A DNA stretch of 64,000 nt. Origin: Watersipora subatra (Eukaryota; Bryozoa; Gymnolaemata; Cheilostomatida; Watersiporidae). Positions 53,901-64,000 of the stretch are shown here, in pieces (position 1 is the stretch's first letter; every line of letters begins with the position of its first letter). The notes under the pieces are model-generated. The model had not been told where the DNA came from. It did no database searches and saw only the letters and a program-made list of their open reading frames with translations. The stretch spans positions 124,001 through 188,000 of the forward strand of contig NC_088714.1 of assembly GCF_963576615.1 (NCBI RefSeq), given 5' to 3'. Made by a program: the position numbers and the translations under genes.

Positions 53901-56900
53901 TATTATATTCAAATTTGCCTCTTCCTGATCTGATCAAAAAGATCTAAATAATATATAAATAAAAAAACTACTGCCTTGCATTTGGTCTAGTCAGCTATAA
54001 ATTCAAAAAAATAAAATGAAATGCCTCCATCTCTGATGGCCAACTTTGGCTTCAACTGACACAGATCTAATGAGTAAGTTAAAGCTGTAAATTTTGCTTG
54101 CCTAATAGAGGCTCGGTTACATCGATAGCAGTTAATACTTTCGTTGTTTCTGTAATTGTTGCCATGGTTTCAAGGCTGGTTCACACTATATCGCCGTTGG
54201 TCAGCATTTTTCTTTCGGAGTCCATTGTCGATTATGTGAACCGTGAATCGATGTGCATATAGCATTATATAGTATTATATATACATGTACAATTTTCATG
54301 ACATTCTAGTTTATAGATCATCAGACATGTTGACAAAACAGAGAATAGGTAGCCTCGCAGTTGTTCATCTATATTTCTCAAAGTTTGTGTATATGTATGT
54401 GTGTCTCTCCGGCTATAGCTATTAAAATCTTAGAATAAAAAAATCTTACCGAAGAAGATTTGATCTCAGACCCTCCCCTTCACCAGTCCAACGTTGTACC
54501 GATTCAGCCACAGAGATTGATTTGTTCGCTAGCCGATACATGTCGCTATATGGGAGCAAATACCCAATGGCTTTGCGCACTATGCAGGGTGATTGTGTTA
54601 CGGAGACGAATAGCTCTCCTTATAAGCTTAATCAAATTTTCTATTGGCAATGTGTCAGGCTAATAGCAAGTGGCAGGAAACTCTCATCACTTCTCATTGT
54701 TTATAAGCTGACTTTTAATACCCAGGCAACGCCGGGTAGCACAGCCGGTTAATACTTAAAGGCGATTGATTGTTGCAGGTGTTACAGCATTGGTCTACCA
54801 ATCTGAATGTTACAAGTTATAAGTTTTGCCGAATCTTATCTTTTATCCTAACCTTGACCCCTGGATACAGGTCGAAACCACTCTTTTTTTAGTAAAAATA
54901 TATTTTCACTTTGCTAATATATGTTTTGCTAACATATTTGTTAATAGTTTTTCTTTACAGAATATATTTTGCTGTCTAGAAAAACAAAATCATTATAAAT
55001 GAACGTCGAAGGTGTGCGCTTCCAATCAACTTATTGTAAAATTACCACAATCATGGTATATAAAACCAGTGAAATTGATCAGAAAATGGAGAAGTTGTTG
55101 GGGCAAACCGATAATACTGCAGTTACAGTACAGCCAACAAAATAAAAAGTTGAGTGTAGTTTTTCCTTTTTGTATGTCCAAAGGAGTGAGTATGGAAAGA
55201 TCTTGGAACAGATTAGGCAATTTATATGTACTTTACTTTTCATATAATTCTAATTACCTATAACGTAAACGATCCTGGAACGAAAGATTTACGTTGTAGG
55301 AGCGTCTACTGTATAGGCAACATTAGCATTGCTTTGCCCACAAAAGGGTTAAATTTAGCTTCCAAAAATTCTGACAAGCTAGTCGAAAAATACAGTGCCA
55401 CCCTCTATTCAAACCTTTAATAGAACGCTACCATAAGGGAGGAGTTGAAAAATTGAGCGCCATAGCATCCCAATTGGGGGTTTTACGGTGACAACTGCCA
55501 AAAACCTTTTAAAGTTTTTCAGAAGTCAACCCCTCCTGTTCTTGTTTCGTTTTAGACAAAACTTACATAATAACAAGTAGGGACCATTATATGAGGTCAT
55601 CCCAGTAATATTCTGAATATATTGCTTAGTTAACTGACTAAGGAAACCCAACAAATACATATATTGCTAGATACTTTCAAACTCTGATAATACCTCCAAT
55701 CCTATATTCCTATATCTGAGAAATGAGTCAATAATATATTTTAAAAATGAGCTTGATAAGCATGACTTTTTCAAAGAATGTGTTGGTTTGTAGGAACAAG
55801 CACTCCACAGCGTGCGTGAAGAGAGATGGTGTGTTTTGTAGAGAGGCTATGGGCAGACAACTCCCTTACCTTTAAAATCTTGCATAGCATCCTCTTCGAG
55901 GAATAACATTGGCCTCAAACTCTTTTCTAGAAGGTAGTCATGTGTGGCTGAGAGTGAGCTAAAGATTTCATTGGCCGGCACATCGAGACCTAACCTTGTT
56001 AACCTACTGCGTAATGCAGAGGAAGATTCTTTGCTTGTGTTTGTAACAAACTTATAGGCAAAGCCAGCAGCCCTTAGTCTACAAAGCCACGGACGCAAGT
56101 TGTTAATGCCTGTTAGAGTTAACCAAAACTTTAAACCATAACTGTCACGTACAACTGTTATCGTAGTTTCTAGGTAAATCAGCCACGCTGATTCCGATTT
56201 TGTACTCCAAATAAAGATTGGTCCGCTAACCTTCAAAGTCATTTAAGCTTTTTTAAAGCGTTTCAATATCCGTTTCAAAAACAACACAATCGGCATTACA
56301 AGCTCCGCCCATAAATATGTGACGAAACCTAGCTTTTTCAGGAATGGAAGTTAGGAATGTTTAGTCCGATTTAGAAGAATAGAGACGGGTGTCTTAAAAC
56401 CCATTATTATCTAAATCCAGCCTGTAAAATAATCACAGTTTTTTATGAAAGGTATATAAACTATTTAAAATTGCTCGTAGCTTGTTACATGATGTTTAAA
56501 TAGGCTGGATGCCGAGAAAAGTGAGCTCAAAAAGCGCGGTTTTATCACAAGCAGGCGTTGTTATCACGCTTTTTTAAATATGCAATGTTAAATAGCTAAT
56601 CTACCTTTCAGAAAAGACTGAGATTATTTTGAACGCTGAATTTAGATATTAATGGATTTTAAAACACCCATCTCTATTATTCTAAATCGGTCTAAACATC
56701 CCTACGTAATTTCTGTTCCTAAAAAGCTAGGTTACGTCACGTATTTATGGGCGGAGCTTGTTGTGCCGATCGTGTTGTTTTCGAGACCGATATTAAACCA
56801 CTGTAAAAAAGCCTTCATTACTCTGAAAGTTAGTGGACTAATCTTTATTTTGAGTACAAAATCGGAATCAGTGTGTCTGACTTACTTAGTAAATACGATA

Positions 56901-59301
56901 AAAGTTGTACGTGACAGTTATGGTTTAAAGGTTGACTTGCAACAAAATTCACATTACAGTTATTTGATATGAAAAGATTCACCATGTCTTACTCTGTTAT
57001 GTTGTAGGTGCAGAATATGTGAAAATGTGATTACAAGCTCTTAAAAGCTCAAAAATGAAAAGCCACCGAAGAATGAAATCAATTTATTTCTCTGACGTAT
57101 TCATTACATTTGGTTATTGTTTTGTCACGTGATGTTCTCACGTGAATTGAGAGGCCAATAAAAGGCCGAATATAAAACTTCTCGTAGTACTAGTTTATGA
57201 CAAACACTTCGGGTTTTACCGAAGACCCCGTATCAAATATAGATACTCGCTACTTTAAAGTTTTGTTTCGGCTTGATCTAATCTTCAAGTCGTAATCTGA
57301 TTATGTGACCCATACTTCGTGATTAATTTCTGCAGCATTTTTCGATTATCACAGGTGACCAACAGGCTCGTCATGTTTATCAGACAATGATATGCACTCA
57401 TTCGAGCTAAGGTTAAAAATTAAACGAATTTTTACAGTAGGTTATAGAATATCAGTGCTGAAAGCGACAGCAATACAATGACGATAAAATAGACGCGTAA
57501 GAACAATAGACATGGTTTTATTGAATGCGTGAAGTATATTTGTGAAAATATTTCGACGAATAAGGTTGCTTGAAAGTGTACACAGAAACCATCCTTCTAC
57601 AACTACGTCACACACATTTGAGCCGTTTTGAAAGAAGAATCCAAGCTACGGCGGGCTCATGTGGCTGCGATTAACTGCTTGTTTTTTTAGCTTTTAAGAG
57701 CTTGTAATCACATTTCCACATATTTTGCAACTACAACACAACAGAGCAAGACATGGTGAATCTTTTGATACCAAATAACTGTAATGTGAATTTTGTTGCA
57801 AGTCAACCTTTAAGGTTTTCATGAGCTGAATTTATAAGATGGTGCAGCTATTTTCTTGGACTTTATTTCTCCATGTACTTTATATGATACATATGGACAG
57901 TCCATATAAACAGTCCATATATGCAGTAGATAAAAACAGTACACATATACAGTGCATATATACAGTACATATAAACAGTGCATAGAAACAGTACATATAT
58001 ACAGTACATATAAACAGTACATATAAACAGTGCATATATACAGAACATATAAACAGTACATATATACAGTACATATATACAGTCCATATAAACAGTACAT
58101 ATATACAGTACTTATATACAGTACATATAGACAGTGCGTATATACAGTACATATATACAGTACATATATGCAGTCCACATATACAGTGCATATAAACAGT
58201 ACATATAAACAGTCCATATATACAGTACATATAAACAGTCCATATATACAGTACATATAAACAGTACATATATACAGTGCATATATACAGTCCATAAATA
58301 CAGTAAATATAGACAGTACATATATACAGTACATATAAACAGTCCATATATACAGTACATATATACAGTACATATAAACAGTCCATATATACAGTACATA
58401 TAAACAGTGCATATAGACAGTGCGTATGAAGGTACATAGTCAACATCATGCCTAGTCTCATAGCAGAGAAAAGCAATAGTACATACGCATAAACTGATAA
58501 TTACGTGATATGAATCTATGAATAAGAAACTTTATCAACAACCTGTCTTTAAATGGAAGACAGAGAGAAGATACACTCAAAGGTCTCAATCAGACCATGT
58601 TAACTCATCTTCTGAGGACTCTAGAAATGGGAGGATCCCTGTTAACAATTATCCTAAAGGAATGACACAAGTTTACAAACTTTATATGGTAGTAAATTTG
58701 TGCATACTCTGACTAGTCAATACTGAATATATCTGTCGTTCTATGTCTGACCTTTAGATGACCTCCACATGATGATATATTCAAATGTTATTGACTAGCC
58801 ATCTAGACAGCTACCTATAGAATACTTGGCACATAGCAGCATTGGACTGCTGTAAAAGAATGACAGACGCGCTTACGTTACACTTGTTTAAACAAGTCTG
58901 ACTATAGCAAACTAAAAAATAAGCACTAGTAAGCTTGAGGAGTTTCCAAATAGATTTCATAAAATATTGATCTAATTGGGACTAAATAAAAATTAGAGAG
59001 TGATCAGTACATTTACTCTATAAGTAGGACAAGTTTTAATAAGTGTACAACTTTAACAAGTGGGTATAGCGGTAATAATATATTATTAATTTTCAAAATT
59101 TGAGTATAGTTTCTAAGAGTTTTTACACAAGAATAGACTCTTCTGTCAAATCTTTTTTCAAAGCAGAACTGACCAGTAGGTATTAAAATAAAACTTGGCT
59201 TACTTTGTGAGAGCCTGCTTCACCCCTCTGATCAGAGTATTCTCTACATGAACTGTGCCTGACAGGTCAATGAGTATAGCTTTTGGCAGAGAGTGCTTCA
59301 T
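41866..59301 (-). CDS. HDHD2: HDHD2, HAD-family phosphatase, complete coding region
   Basis: Minus-strand exons 59301-59204, 56078-55870, 50260-50093, 46533-46397, 45617-45554 and 41978-41866 join in phase to encode 262 residues; vertebrate HDHD2 has about 259. It belongs to the haloacid dehalogenase superfamily, close to LHPP, and is a predicted cytosolic phosphatase whose natural substrate is unclear. Motif I is D12-L-S-G-T (Ser in place of the usual second Asp, normal for this branch), motif II is VTNTSKES (44-51), motif III Lys is in GKPSKTFF (K178), and motif IV is GDDVRDD (203-209). All five introns are GT-AG. The ATG lies 10 bases after a splice acceptor, so there is at least one upstream non-coding exon. 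Confidence 0.95.
42551..43065. mobile_element. Degenerate copy of the 'accataaaacctcta' transposon family
   Basis: Starts near TACCGTAAAACATTGACGCC and shows mirrored blocks such as GTGGCGGTCAAATG against ATTTGACTGCC, and GGTGCTCTATTTCTGA against AAAAATAGAGCACC. Related to the element at 25,398-26,569. Edges are approximate. HDHD2 intron 5. Confidence 0.5.
43535..45284. mobile_element. hAT element inserted in a minisatellite
   Basis: 1,750 bp from CAGTGGTTCCCAACC to GGTTTGAGACCACTG, with a perfect 8-bp duplication CCGTATAG (43,527-43,534 and 45,285-45,292). The duplicated bases belong to the 20-bp repeat unit that continues on the right. No transposase domain remains. HDHD2 intron 5. Confidence 0.87.
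45285..45535. repeat. 20-bp minisatellite beside HDHD2 exon 5
   Basis: About 12 copies of GTATAGTACAGTAAGGCCCT with point changes, plus one unit on the far side of the hAT element at 43,511-43,534. It ends about 20 bp from the exon 5 donor. Open frames through it on the minus strand are artefacts of the repeat. Confidence 0.93.
45554..45617 (-). CDS. HDHD2: HDHD2 coding exon 5 (motif IV)
   Basis: 64-nt exon: DVRDDVGGAQCIGMRGILVQ then TG. Acceptor CACCTGCAG, donor ACAG|GTACAA. A 20-bp minisatellite starts about 20 bp past the donor. Confidence 0.93.
46145..46275. repeat. Short tandem repeat of 'cacagaggtgtcacttac'
   Basis: Four to five imperfect units of roughly 25-35 bp built on CACACCACACAGAGGTGTCA and CTTACTCACACCAC. 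HDHD2 intron 4. Confidence 0.8.
46397..46533 (-). CDS. HDHD2: HDHD2 coding exon 4 (motif III)
   Basis: Acceptor TTGTTCCCAG, then AFVSALEYSTDKSAKIIGKP to EDCVMIGD. Donor GAC|GTATGT, phase 0. Confidence 0.95.
48103..48316 (-). mobile_element. tRNA-derived SINE, intact copy with target duplication
   Basis: A perfect 13-bp duplication TCAATAATAAATT flanks it (48,088-48,100 and 48,317-48,329). On the minus strand it contains a tRNA-like head with A box TAGCTCAGTAGTAGAGC and B box GAGTTCAAATCCC, then a tail with ATTTTAATAGCTATAGTCGG. The 5' end carries GCTGTGCTACCGGGCGTCGG. It inserted inside the LINE. Related copies lie at 5,750-5,880 and 54,370-54,752, all on the same strand. Confidence 0.85.
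48767..49685. mobile_element. TTAA-flanked foldback element, family C copy 2
   Basis: 919 bp, nearly identical to 19,733-20,648 over its whole length, with the same termini AGCACATAAATTACATAA and TTAA at both edges (48,763-48,766, 49,686-49,689). It splits the LINE RT. Confidence 0.92.
50093..50260 (-). CDS. HDHD2: HDHD2 coding exon 3 (cap region)
   Basis: Acceptor CGTTGCAG, then DIDTSNPNAVVIGLAPSMFH through ETGLSLGPG. Donor CCAG|GTTGTT is weaker than consensus. Confidence 0.93.
50365..51145. repeat. Nested repeats including a foldback at 50,427-51,103
   Basis: A TACCATAAAACCTCTATTTG end at 50,365 is interrupted by a second element beginning TACCGTAAGTACTTATGCTC and ending 'aaacaggacttacagta'. 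The latter has a strong hairpin at its right end (TTTTTGAGCACAAGCCG with its complement, 51,049-51,090). After it, 'cagcgccacctctattaaac' resumes the outer family. HDHD2 intron 2. Confidence 0.55.
51318..52191. mobile_element. TTAA-flanked foldback element, family B copy 2
   Basis: 874 bp, AGGTTGACTTGCAACAAAAT at the left and its reverse complement at the right, flanked by TTAA (51,314-51,317 and 52,192-52,195). The arms are inverted over several hundred bases. HDHD2 intron 2. Confidence 0.92.
52809..53710. mobile_element. Foldback element, family B copy 3
   Basis: 902 bp with the same termini as 51,318-52,191. The right flank is TTAA; the left has mutated to TTAG. Internal sequence is similar throughout, including the words CACCATGTCTTAC and GTTTGTCATAAACTAGT. 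Confidence 0.92.
54370..54752 (-). mobile_element. tRNA-derived SINE-related copy
   Basis: Shares CGGCTATAGCTATTAAAATC at one end and GCAACGCCGGGTAGCACAGC at the other with the SINE at 48,103-48,316, in the same order. The middle differs, so it is a diverged subfamily or carries its own insertion. HDHD2 intron 2. Confidence 0.6.
55870..56078 (-). CDS. HDHD2: HDHD2 coding exon 2 (motif II)
   Basis: Acceptor CTTTGTAG, then LRAAGFAYKFVTNTSKESSS through LRPMLFLEEDAMQDFK, donor AAAG|GTAAGG. The acceptor at 56,080-56,079 gives the correct phase. Another AG 34 bp upstream would add extra residues and shift the frame. Confidence 0.93.
56135..56924. mobile_element. TTAA-flanked foldback element, family A copy 2
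   Basis: 790 bp, 90% or more like 16,644-17,432 by eye, with TTAA at 56,131-56,134 and 56,925-56,928. The right TTAA is also the left TTAA of the next element. It lies 52 bp upstream of HDHD2 exon 2 on the transcribed strand. Confidence 0.9.
56929..57809. mobile_element. TTAA-flanked foldback element, family B copy 4
   Basis: 881 bp with the family-B termini. TTAA at 56,925-56,928 is shared with family A copy 2, and TTAA at 57,810-57,813 closes it. HDHD2 intron 1. Confidence 0.92.
57890..58430. repeat. 13-bp minisatellite (ACAGTACATATAT)
   Basis: About 41 copies of a 13-bp unit alternating ACAGTACATATAT and ACAGTACATATAA with C/G variants. The unit lacks stops in most frames, so long open frames of nearly 200 codons appear on the minus strand. 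They read as Met/Tyr/Cys/Ile repeats and are not genes. HDHD2 intron 1. Confidence 0.95.
59204..59301 (-). CDS. HDHD2: HDHD2 coding exon 1 (motif I)
   Basis: MKHSLPKAILIDLSGTVHVE then NTLIRGVKQALT. Donor CAAA|GTAAGC, phase 2. The acceptor upstream is TTTTTAATAG at 59,313-59,312. Confidence 0.92.
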
Positions 59302-59311
59302 CCTGTCCCAT
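59267..59311 (-). promoter_or_regulatory. Overlapping upstream ORF at the HDHD2 start
   Basis: Right after the splice acceptor there is an ATG in another frame (59,311-59,309), followed by 13 more codons and TGA at 59,269-59,267. It overlaps the true start, which lies 10 nt downstream. The main start is chosen because only its frame gives the DLSGT motif. The upstream ATG might dampen translation. Confidence 0.5.
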
Positions 59312-60720
59312 CTATTAAAAAGAAATATAGGCTACATGAATATTGATTTTCAAGCTAAATGGTTAAAAGTAATTGGAATGGAGGCATTTACATTAGAATG
59401 CAATTACAGGTTTAAGCAAAATGACTTGTACATGGTAAAGAGGTTAAGCGAGAACTTTTTGGGCATATATGAGCTGAAGTGGACACTGCAAAAGCCCGCT
59501 TGAATCTGTTAAGGAGTTCAAAGAAGTTCCTAATGACCTAGGCATTGTTCCAAGGTTACTTAATGATCAGCTGAGAGTATTTTATCATTACATCTATTAA
59601 AATCGATATCTATTAATAATCATATTTTATTTTTATATTATTTTGATGTTGGAGGAACAAAAAACCAGTTTTGGAGACTAAAACACTCACAATGCAAACT
59701 CTAAGCTGTGATATAAGGTCATTTTTTGTTTGTCATACATTAGACGTATGACATACATTTCACATGCCGAAAATTTGCCATTATGCCAATGCAAGACAAG
59801 CGCTTCCATTGACTGCTGTTCTAATAAACTTTTTTATTTCATCGCATTTGTTTTGGTTACAAGATATGGCAGATAATTACAATGCAAGGTTGAAAGAGAT
59901 TCCACAAATAGCAAAACGTCTGCGCCGCATATATAGGTCATGCATTAATCTTCAAGTGGTAGTTATAGAATTACACGAATCGGCTTGTGCATATATCTTG
60001 TAGGGTGCGGCAGCACGAGTGTCTTCCTTCATACAAACATGAAATTAAAAAAATTGTCCCTCAAAATTGGCTATTTTCGGAAGTCTTTGAGTTAAAACCT
60101 ATGAACACACGCTGATTTCATAAATGATAAAGACTTTGAATAGGCAATTTTTAGATAATCCAGTTACACGTATAAAAGGAACTATTTTCATATAACTATA
60201 TAGCGTGGCTGCTGTTTCTGGTCAATATTCTGCAAAGATCTCAAATCGTTCTGTTAATTTTTATGGCTCGAAAATGTTAAAACCATGGTATTTTATTGAG
60301 ATTAAACAAAAATATTATTCGAATTGGGTGGGCTTTATAGACAAACATTGGTAAGAAGACAAACAGAGGTTAGACTAAACAATCAGGATTCACTTAACAA
60401 TTGCCAGATTACTATCCGATATTCCTGAAATTATTTTCTTAGCCTACAATATTCATCATACACTGTTTGATCAATTGTTCGTATTCAACCGAGCATGCAG
60501 TTTTTTTAAAACAGCCACCAACATTTTCGAAAAGCCTTGTGTAAATAAGAACTGACAATCGTGGGTCGGTTTTGGATCTGACTTTACAATAAAGCTTGGA
60601 ATTCCTGAAACCAGCTGTTTAACCCTTTCACGACAGAGTATAGACAGCCACAAGTACTACAAATGTGATGCTATTTATCAGCACAATTTGTATTATGGAC
60701 ATTGCTGCAAAAACCTGCTA
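59312..60720. other. HDHD2 upstream region
   Basis: At least one 5' non-coding exon of HDHD2 should lie here or beyond, because the coding start follows a splice acceptor. I could not place its donor or a promoter. A plus-strand frame at 59,764-60,003 has no recognisable content. Confidence 0.3.
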
Positions 60721-61140
60721 CCCTAGGACACTTATGTATTCGCCTCATCTAACTTTCGCGTTTTCGCGGAGTCACCCTCTCGCAAAAATTCCATGAGCGA
60801 AACTAAACTATCATAACGAACGAGCGAAAACGCGGAATTAAATAGCTTTGTTCATTGATAGTCCAAGAAACAAATGGCAACATGCGATCAAATTGCATTA
60901 TCGATCTCGCCAACACAATTCTACCTGCGGTTCACAATTACAAACTAGTCCAAATTTGAAAAAAAATTTTCTCCCCGGTGAACCGAACCTGAGGAATATA
61001 ATTATGTTTGTTCCGATGCATTTAATTTCACATCCCTATATTTTCGCACTCATCAAAGCTGCGAAATTAAGTTGCAGCAAAGTTTTACTCTGTATGCTAC
61101 TCACGAAACTAAATACTAGCGAAATATAAGTGTCTTAGGG
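60721..61140. mobile_element. TA-flanked MITE, copy 2 (family D)
   Basis: 420 bp with CCCTAGGACACTTATGTATT at the left and ATAAGTGTCTTAGGG at the right, flanked by TA. It matches copy 1 at 181-605 with scattered substitutions and small indels. Confidence 0.88.
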
Positions 61141-61239
61141 TATGTCGTACCTCCAATTAGTATAAATATGCTTATAAAATCCTTTATAGCCTGATATATG
61201 GTGCGTGCAGTTAACACTATAAGATCTTATGATCTGAGT

Positions 61240-61600
61240 TCCAATTAGTTGGAGCTAATAAAAAAATTTTAATTTGCTAAATTCAAATGAATTTTTAGAT
61301 TTTATCAATATATTAAACAATGTTGTGTAAACATTCATTGGACTTATTCATATTTGCTACATTTTACAGAAGAAACTGGCTTTTATGTATAATAGAAGTT
61401 GACTTATGAGCCTCTACTCACAAGTCCAAGTCACATACCGGCCATGAGTTATCAAATGGTTAGCTACAAATCTGCAAATTTATAGGCTAAGTAATAATAA
61501 TCTGTCAAATGTTAAAAATAAATATATAAAAACAAGCGACATAAACCATAATGTCTATAACACCTGGAGAAACCAAAATATAAGCATTTGGGTAAATCTA
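61240..61600. repeat. Fragment related to the interior of the transposon at 25.4-26.6 kb
   Basis: Shared words in the same order include 'aacaatgtt', 'ctttttatgtgcaatagaag' (here 'cttttatgtataatagaagt'), 'aaatctgca' with 'tttata', and 'gacataaa'. Both look like one diverged repeat. Ends are not defined. Confidence 0.5.
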
Positions 61601-64000
61601 TTTAGCATCGATAGGTAATAGGTACTTGGCTTCACTCCGGCTCCTTCACTCACTTCGCCTTCTTCTCGGCTTCCAATTTCCTTCAGTCTTTCAAACTTGA
61701 AATTGTCTGTACTGCTAAACCAGTTGATATCAGCATTAAAGCAAACTTCTTAGCATTACGAGTATTTTTGTCTATTTAGAAATTTTCACGGAAAAGATGA
61801 CAGAATTTTTTGAACAAACACTGTTTACCCATTTGTACTAAGCACTAAGAATAGCTTTATAATAGTAGTACATGTATACAATGCCATTTTTATTTTTGTT
61901 GATAAATTGTGGCCGCAATACAAAATTATAAATAATTAAAAGGATTTTAACAAGGTCTATTCAAATCTAACCAGTCAAGATTCATTCTAAGGCACACTAT
62001 CAACCGATGCTGTCGGGATCCGTCTCGAAAGGATTACTAAATAAAAAATCACTTCGTATGTAGCTCTTGACATCTTTGTTGACTTCCTATAATACATAGT
62101 GGCAACAAACAGCAGCTTAAAGCTGCAGCCATGTTTGTTTTTCTAGAACAAAAATGTCATATATTTGTAGTTCAGGCAGTATACAGAAGTTTGAATTGCA
62201 CTGTTTATGGTAGCAAATAGTTTTATTAAGTTTATATGTGAGCCAGCAATTCACTATGAGAGAGCTATGGAAACTTCGTGGAAATGGTTAGTTCAGTAAA
62301 TAATTTTCCTAAACCGATCTCAAAGCAAAACAAGTTTTAAGTGCTATGACTCAGTTCCATTCAATTGAATTCGAGTAAAACAGGCAACTATCTAGTTCGT
62401 GTTAGCCAGGCTTGCTTTCCAGTGGTTCTAAACTCTTTTTGCACACTTCAATTGTTTTGTTTGCAAGTTAACTTTCAAGCAACCAGAAACTAAAGGAAAA
62501 ATATCATTGTCTGTTTTCTCATAATACAAACTATAACGCAACATGTACGATTGAGTGTAAGCAAAACAATTATGAACTAGGAATGTTATACTTCTGATAT
62601 TGTTTGTTATCGTTGACCTTATTTGGGTACTTGACTAACTATTTGGTTTCTGTGTTTATAGACTACACTACGGCGACCATCTACCGCATAATCGATGCAA
62701 ACTTTACCTAATCAGATGTGAGTCATCGATACAATTTTTAAGCTGACGCATATAATATATATGACGCAATAGTAAGTATTTCAAAAATACGATGTTTATG
62801 AATATCCCTAATTTAGTCTGCGCGTGGACGATATGACAATTACAGCAAAAGTTTCTAAATATCCTTATATGGTGTCTTTCAATTACCGGAAGTTTACTTG
62901 TGCATGCCGCCTCGAGTATCGCCTGCCTGATTACCAATAGCCTTCAGACCTCCACACTATGTCAGTAAGGATAATGTTGTACATAGAGCTGCGTAGCCAA
63001 AATAGGGTCGTAAGGGTATTTAAAAAAACCATCGCGATAAAAATAAAACACTTCAAATAAAAGAATTTAGAGCAAAAAAATAAAATTTTGCCTACAAAAT
63101 TTGTAAATAAAAGCATTTTTATTTAATCAACAATGAATTAAACAAAAATATTTGTAATTGGTTGTTTTGTCAGATAGTCTTCTATAGCAAGGAAGTGCGT
63201 ATGAATATACATATGTAGGCCGGGGCTATATGAAAGGCTGACTATTCCTTTAGTTTTTTATCGTGCCATAAGGTCGTTGAATAGCAATCGCTTAAAGAAT
63301 TACGCAAAAGTCGTCAAAATGGTATGTCTTATTATTTGGTCTAATGCTTTTACATCTATTTCAAATAATACTTGAGCAAATGTAGCGTTGTGTTATGCTG
63401 CGTCCGTCAAGGCTTCCTATAAACTTGACCCGTTGAATTTCAATAATCGCTACTGATAATGGTTTTGTGATCCGCTTTTTATAGCTGGAAATGCTTGAAG
63501 TATTTTACACGTTTATTGCTAATAATTTACAATGAAATATAGACGGTTTTGTATAGTTACTGCAGTGTTTAATGATACTGGCAAAAGTGTGACATAGTTG
63601 AGAATAAGGATATTTTGAACAAGCAAGTAGCAGCTCGAGTTACTCGCTAGATTTTAAAGCTTTGATGTGAACAGCTTTGAACAGATTGGTGTGTATTGTA
63701 TCATACTACATGGCTTTGTGTTGACATCAAACTTGAATTGTGGTGTTATAGATGTGCATCCATCGATGCAGGTATACAGCAACTTGATCGCTAATCGGAA
63801 ACGATGGCTTAGAAATTTAATGAATTGAACACATTGACCATTTTTGTAGATCAATGAGAAGTTTATACTTTTGAGCTCTTTTGTCCACTCCTTTAAAAAT
63901 TCGTTTATGCTTTTGCGGTTCCCTATTACATCTCTACCATAATGTTTATTAAATAACGAATACCTAGTCTCGCAAGAGTTTCAATAGTTTCAGTAAACCC
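61601..64000. other. Unassigned right-hand region
   Basis: About 2.4 kb without a supported gene. A slightly CpG-richer patch lies at 62,820-63,320. At 63,319 AAAATG is followed directly by GTATGT, a pattern seen in genes whose first coding exon is only the start codon. No further exon could be recognised before the edge. Confidence 0.25.

Noticed and set aside
57819-58476. Minus-strand open frames of 197 and 198 codons rich in Tyr, Cys, Met and Ile
   Set aside because: They are translations of the 13-bp tandem repeat, open in several overlapping frames at once, with no splice or domain context.
59764-60003. 79-codon plus-strand frame upstream of HDHD2
   Set aside because: No family resemblance and no splice or promoter context. 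It probably overlaps HDHD2 upstream sequence by chance.

Overview
This window is AT-rich animal nuclear DNA, not prokaryotic. Its genes are split into short exons with GT-AG (and one GC-AG) introns. It carries many kinds of metazoan transposons, tRNA-derived SINEs and minisatellites. The gene set (Rab1, MCFD2, HDHD2 and a probable adenylate kinase 7 first exon) fits a bilaterian, most likely a marine invertebrate. The species cannot be named from the sequence alone.

Layout. (1) 1-2,117: the 5' end of a minus-strand gene, probably AK7. Its first coding exon is at 2,025-2,117 and the rest lies off the left edge. Its intron holds a TA-flanked MITE and a short retroelement with terminal repeats. 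(2) 2,118-2,537: a compact divergent promoter with a CRE palindrome and a CCAAT box. (3) 2,538-8,442: a complete six-exon Rab1 on the plus strand (202 aa); intron 4 is GC-AG. (4) 9,366-13,158: a 3.8-kb element with long inverted repeats and a 6-bp target duplication, ending 139 bp before the MCFD2 start codon. (5) 13,298-34,332: MCFD2 on the plus strand (three coding exons, 157 aa). Its 14-kb intron 1 holds a decayed 10-kb Ty3/gypsy element with hAT and TTAA-flanked foldback insertions. Its intron 2 holds four minisatellites, one of them split by a 3.2-kb P-like transposon. (6) 34,333-41,865: intergenic, with a hAT element encoding a BED finger and a Ty1/copia element. (7) 41,866-59,301: HDHD2 on the minus strand (six coding exons, 262 aa). 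Its introns hold a hAT element, a LINE, SINEs, foldback elements and tandem repeats. (8) 59,302-64,000: HDHD2 upstream region, a second copy of the TA-flanked MITE, and otherwise unassigned DNA.

Functional view. Rab1 and MCFD2 both act in ER-to-Golgi transport: Rab1 in vesicle tethering, MCFD2 as the calcium-binding partner of the cargo receptor LMAN1. HDHD2 is a cytosolic HAD-family phosphatase, and AK7 is a ciliary adenylate kinase. They do not form an operon. Most of the sequence between exons is layered mobile DNA whose insertion order can be read from target-site duplications. I found no clear new enzymatic system. The most unusual items are the zinc-knuckle third ORF of the gypsy element, the TTAA-flanked foldback families, the P-like element inside a minisatellite, and the inverted-repeat element beside the MCFD2 promoter.
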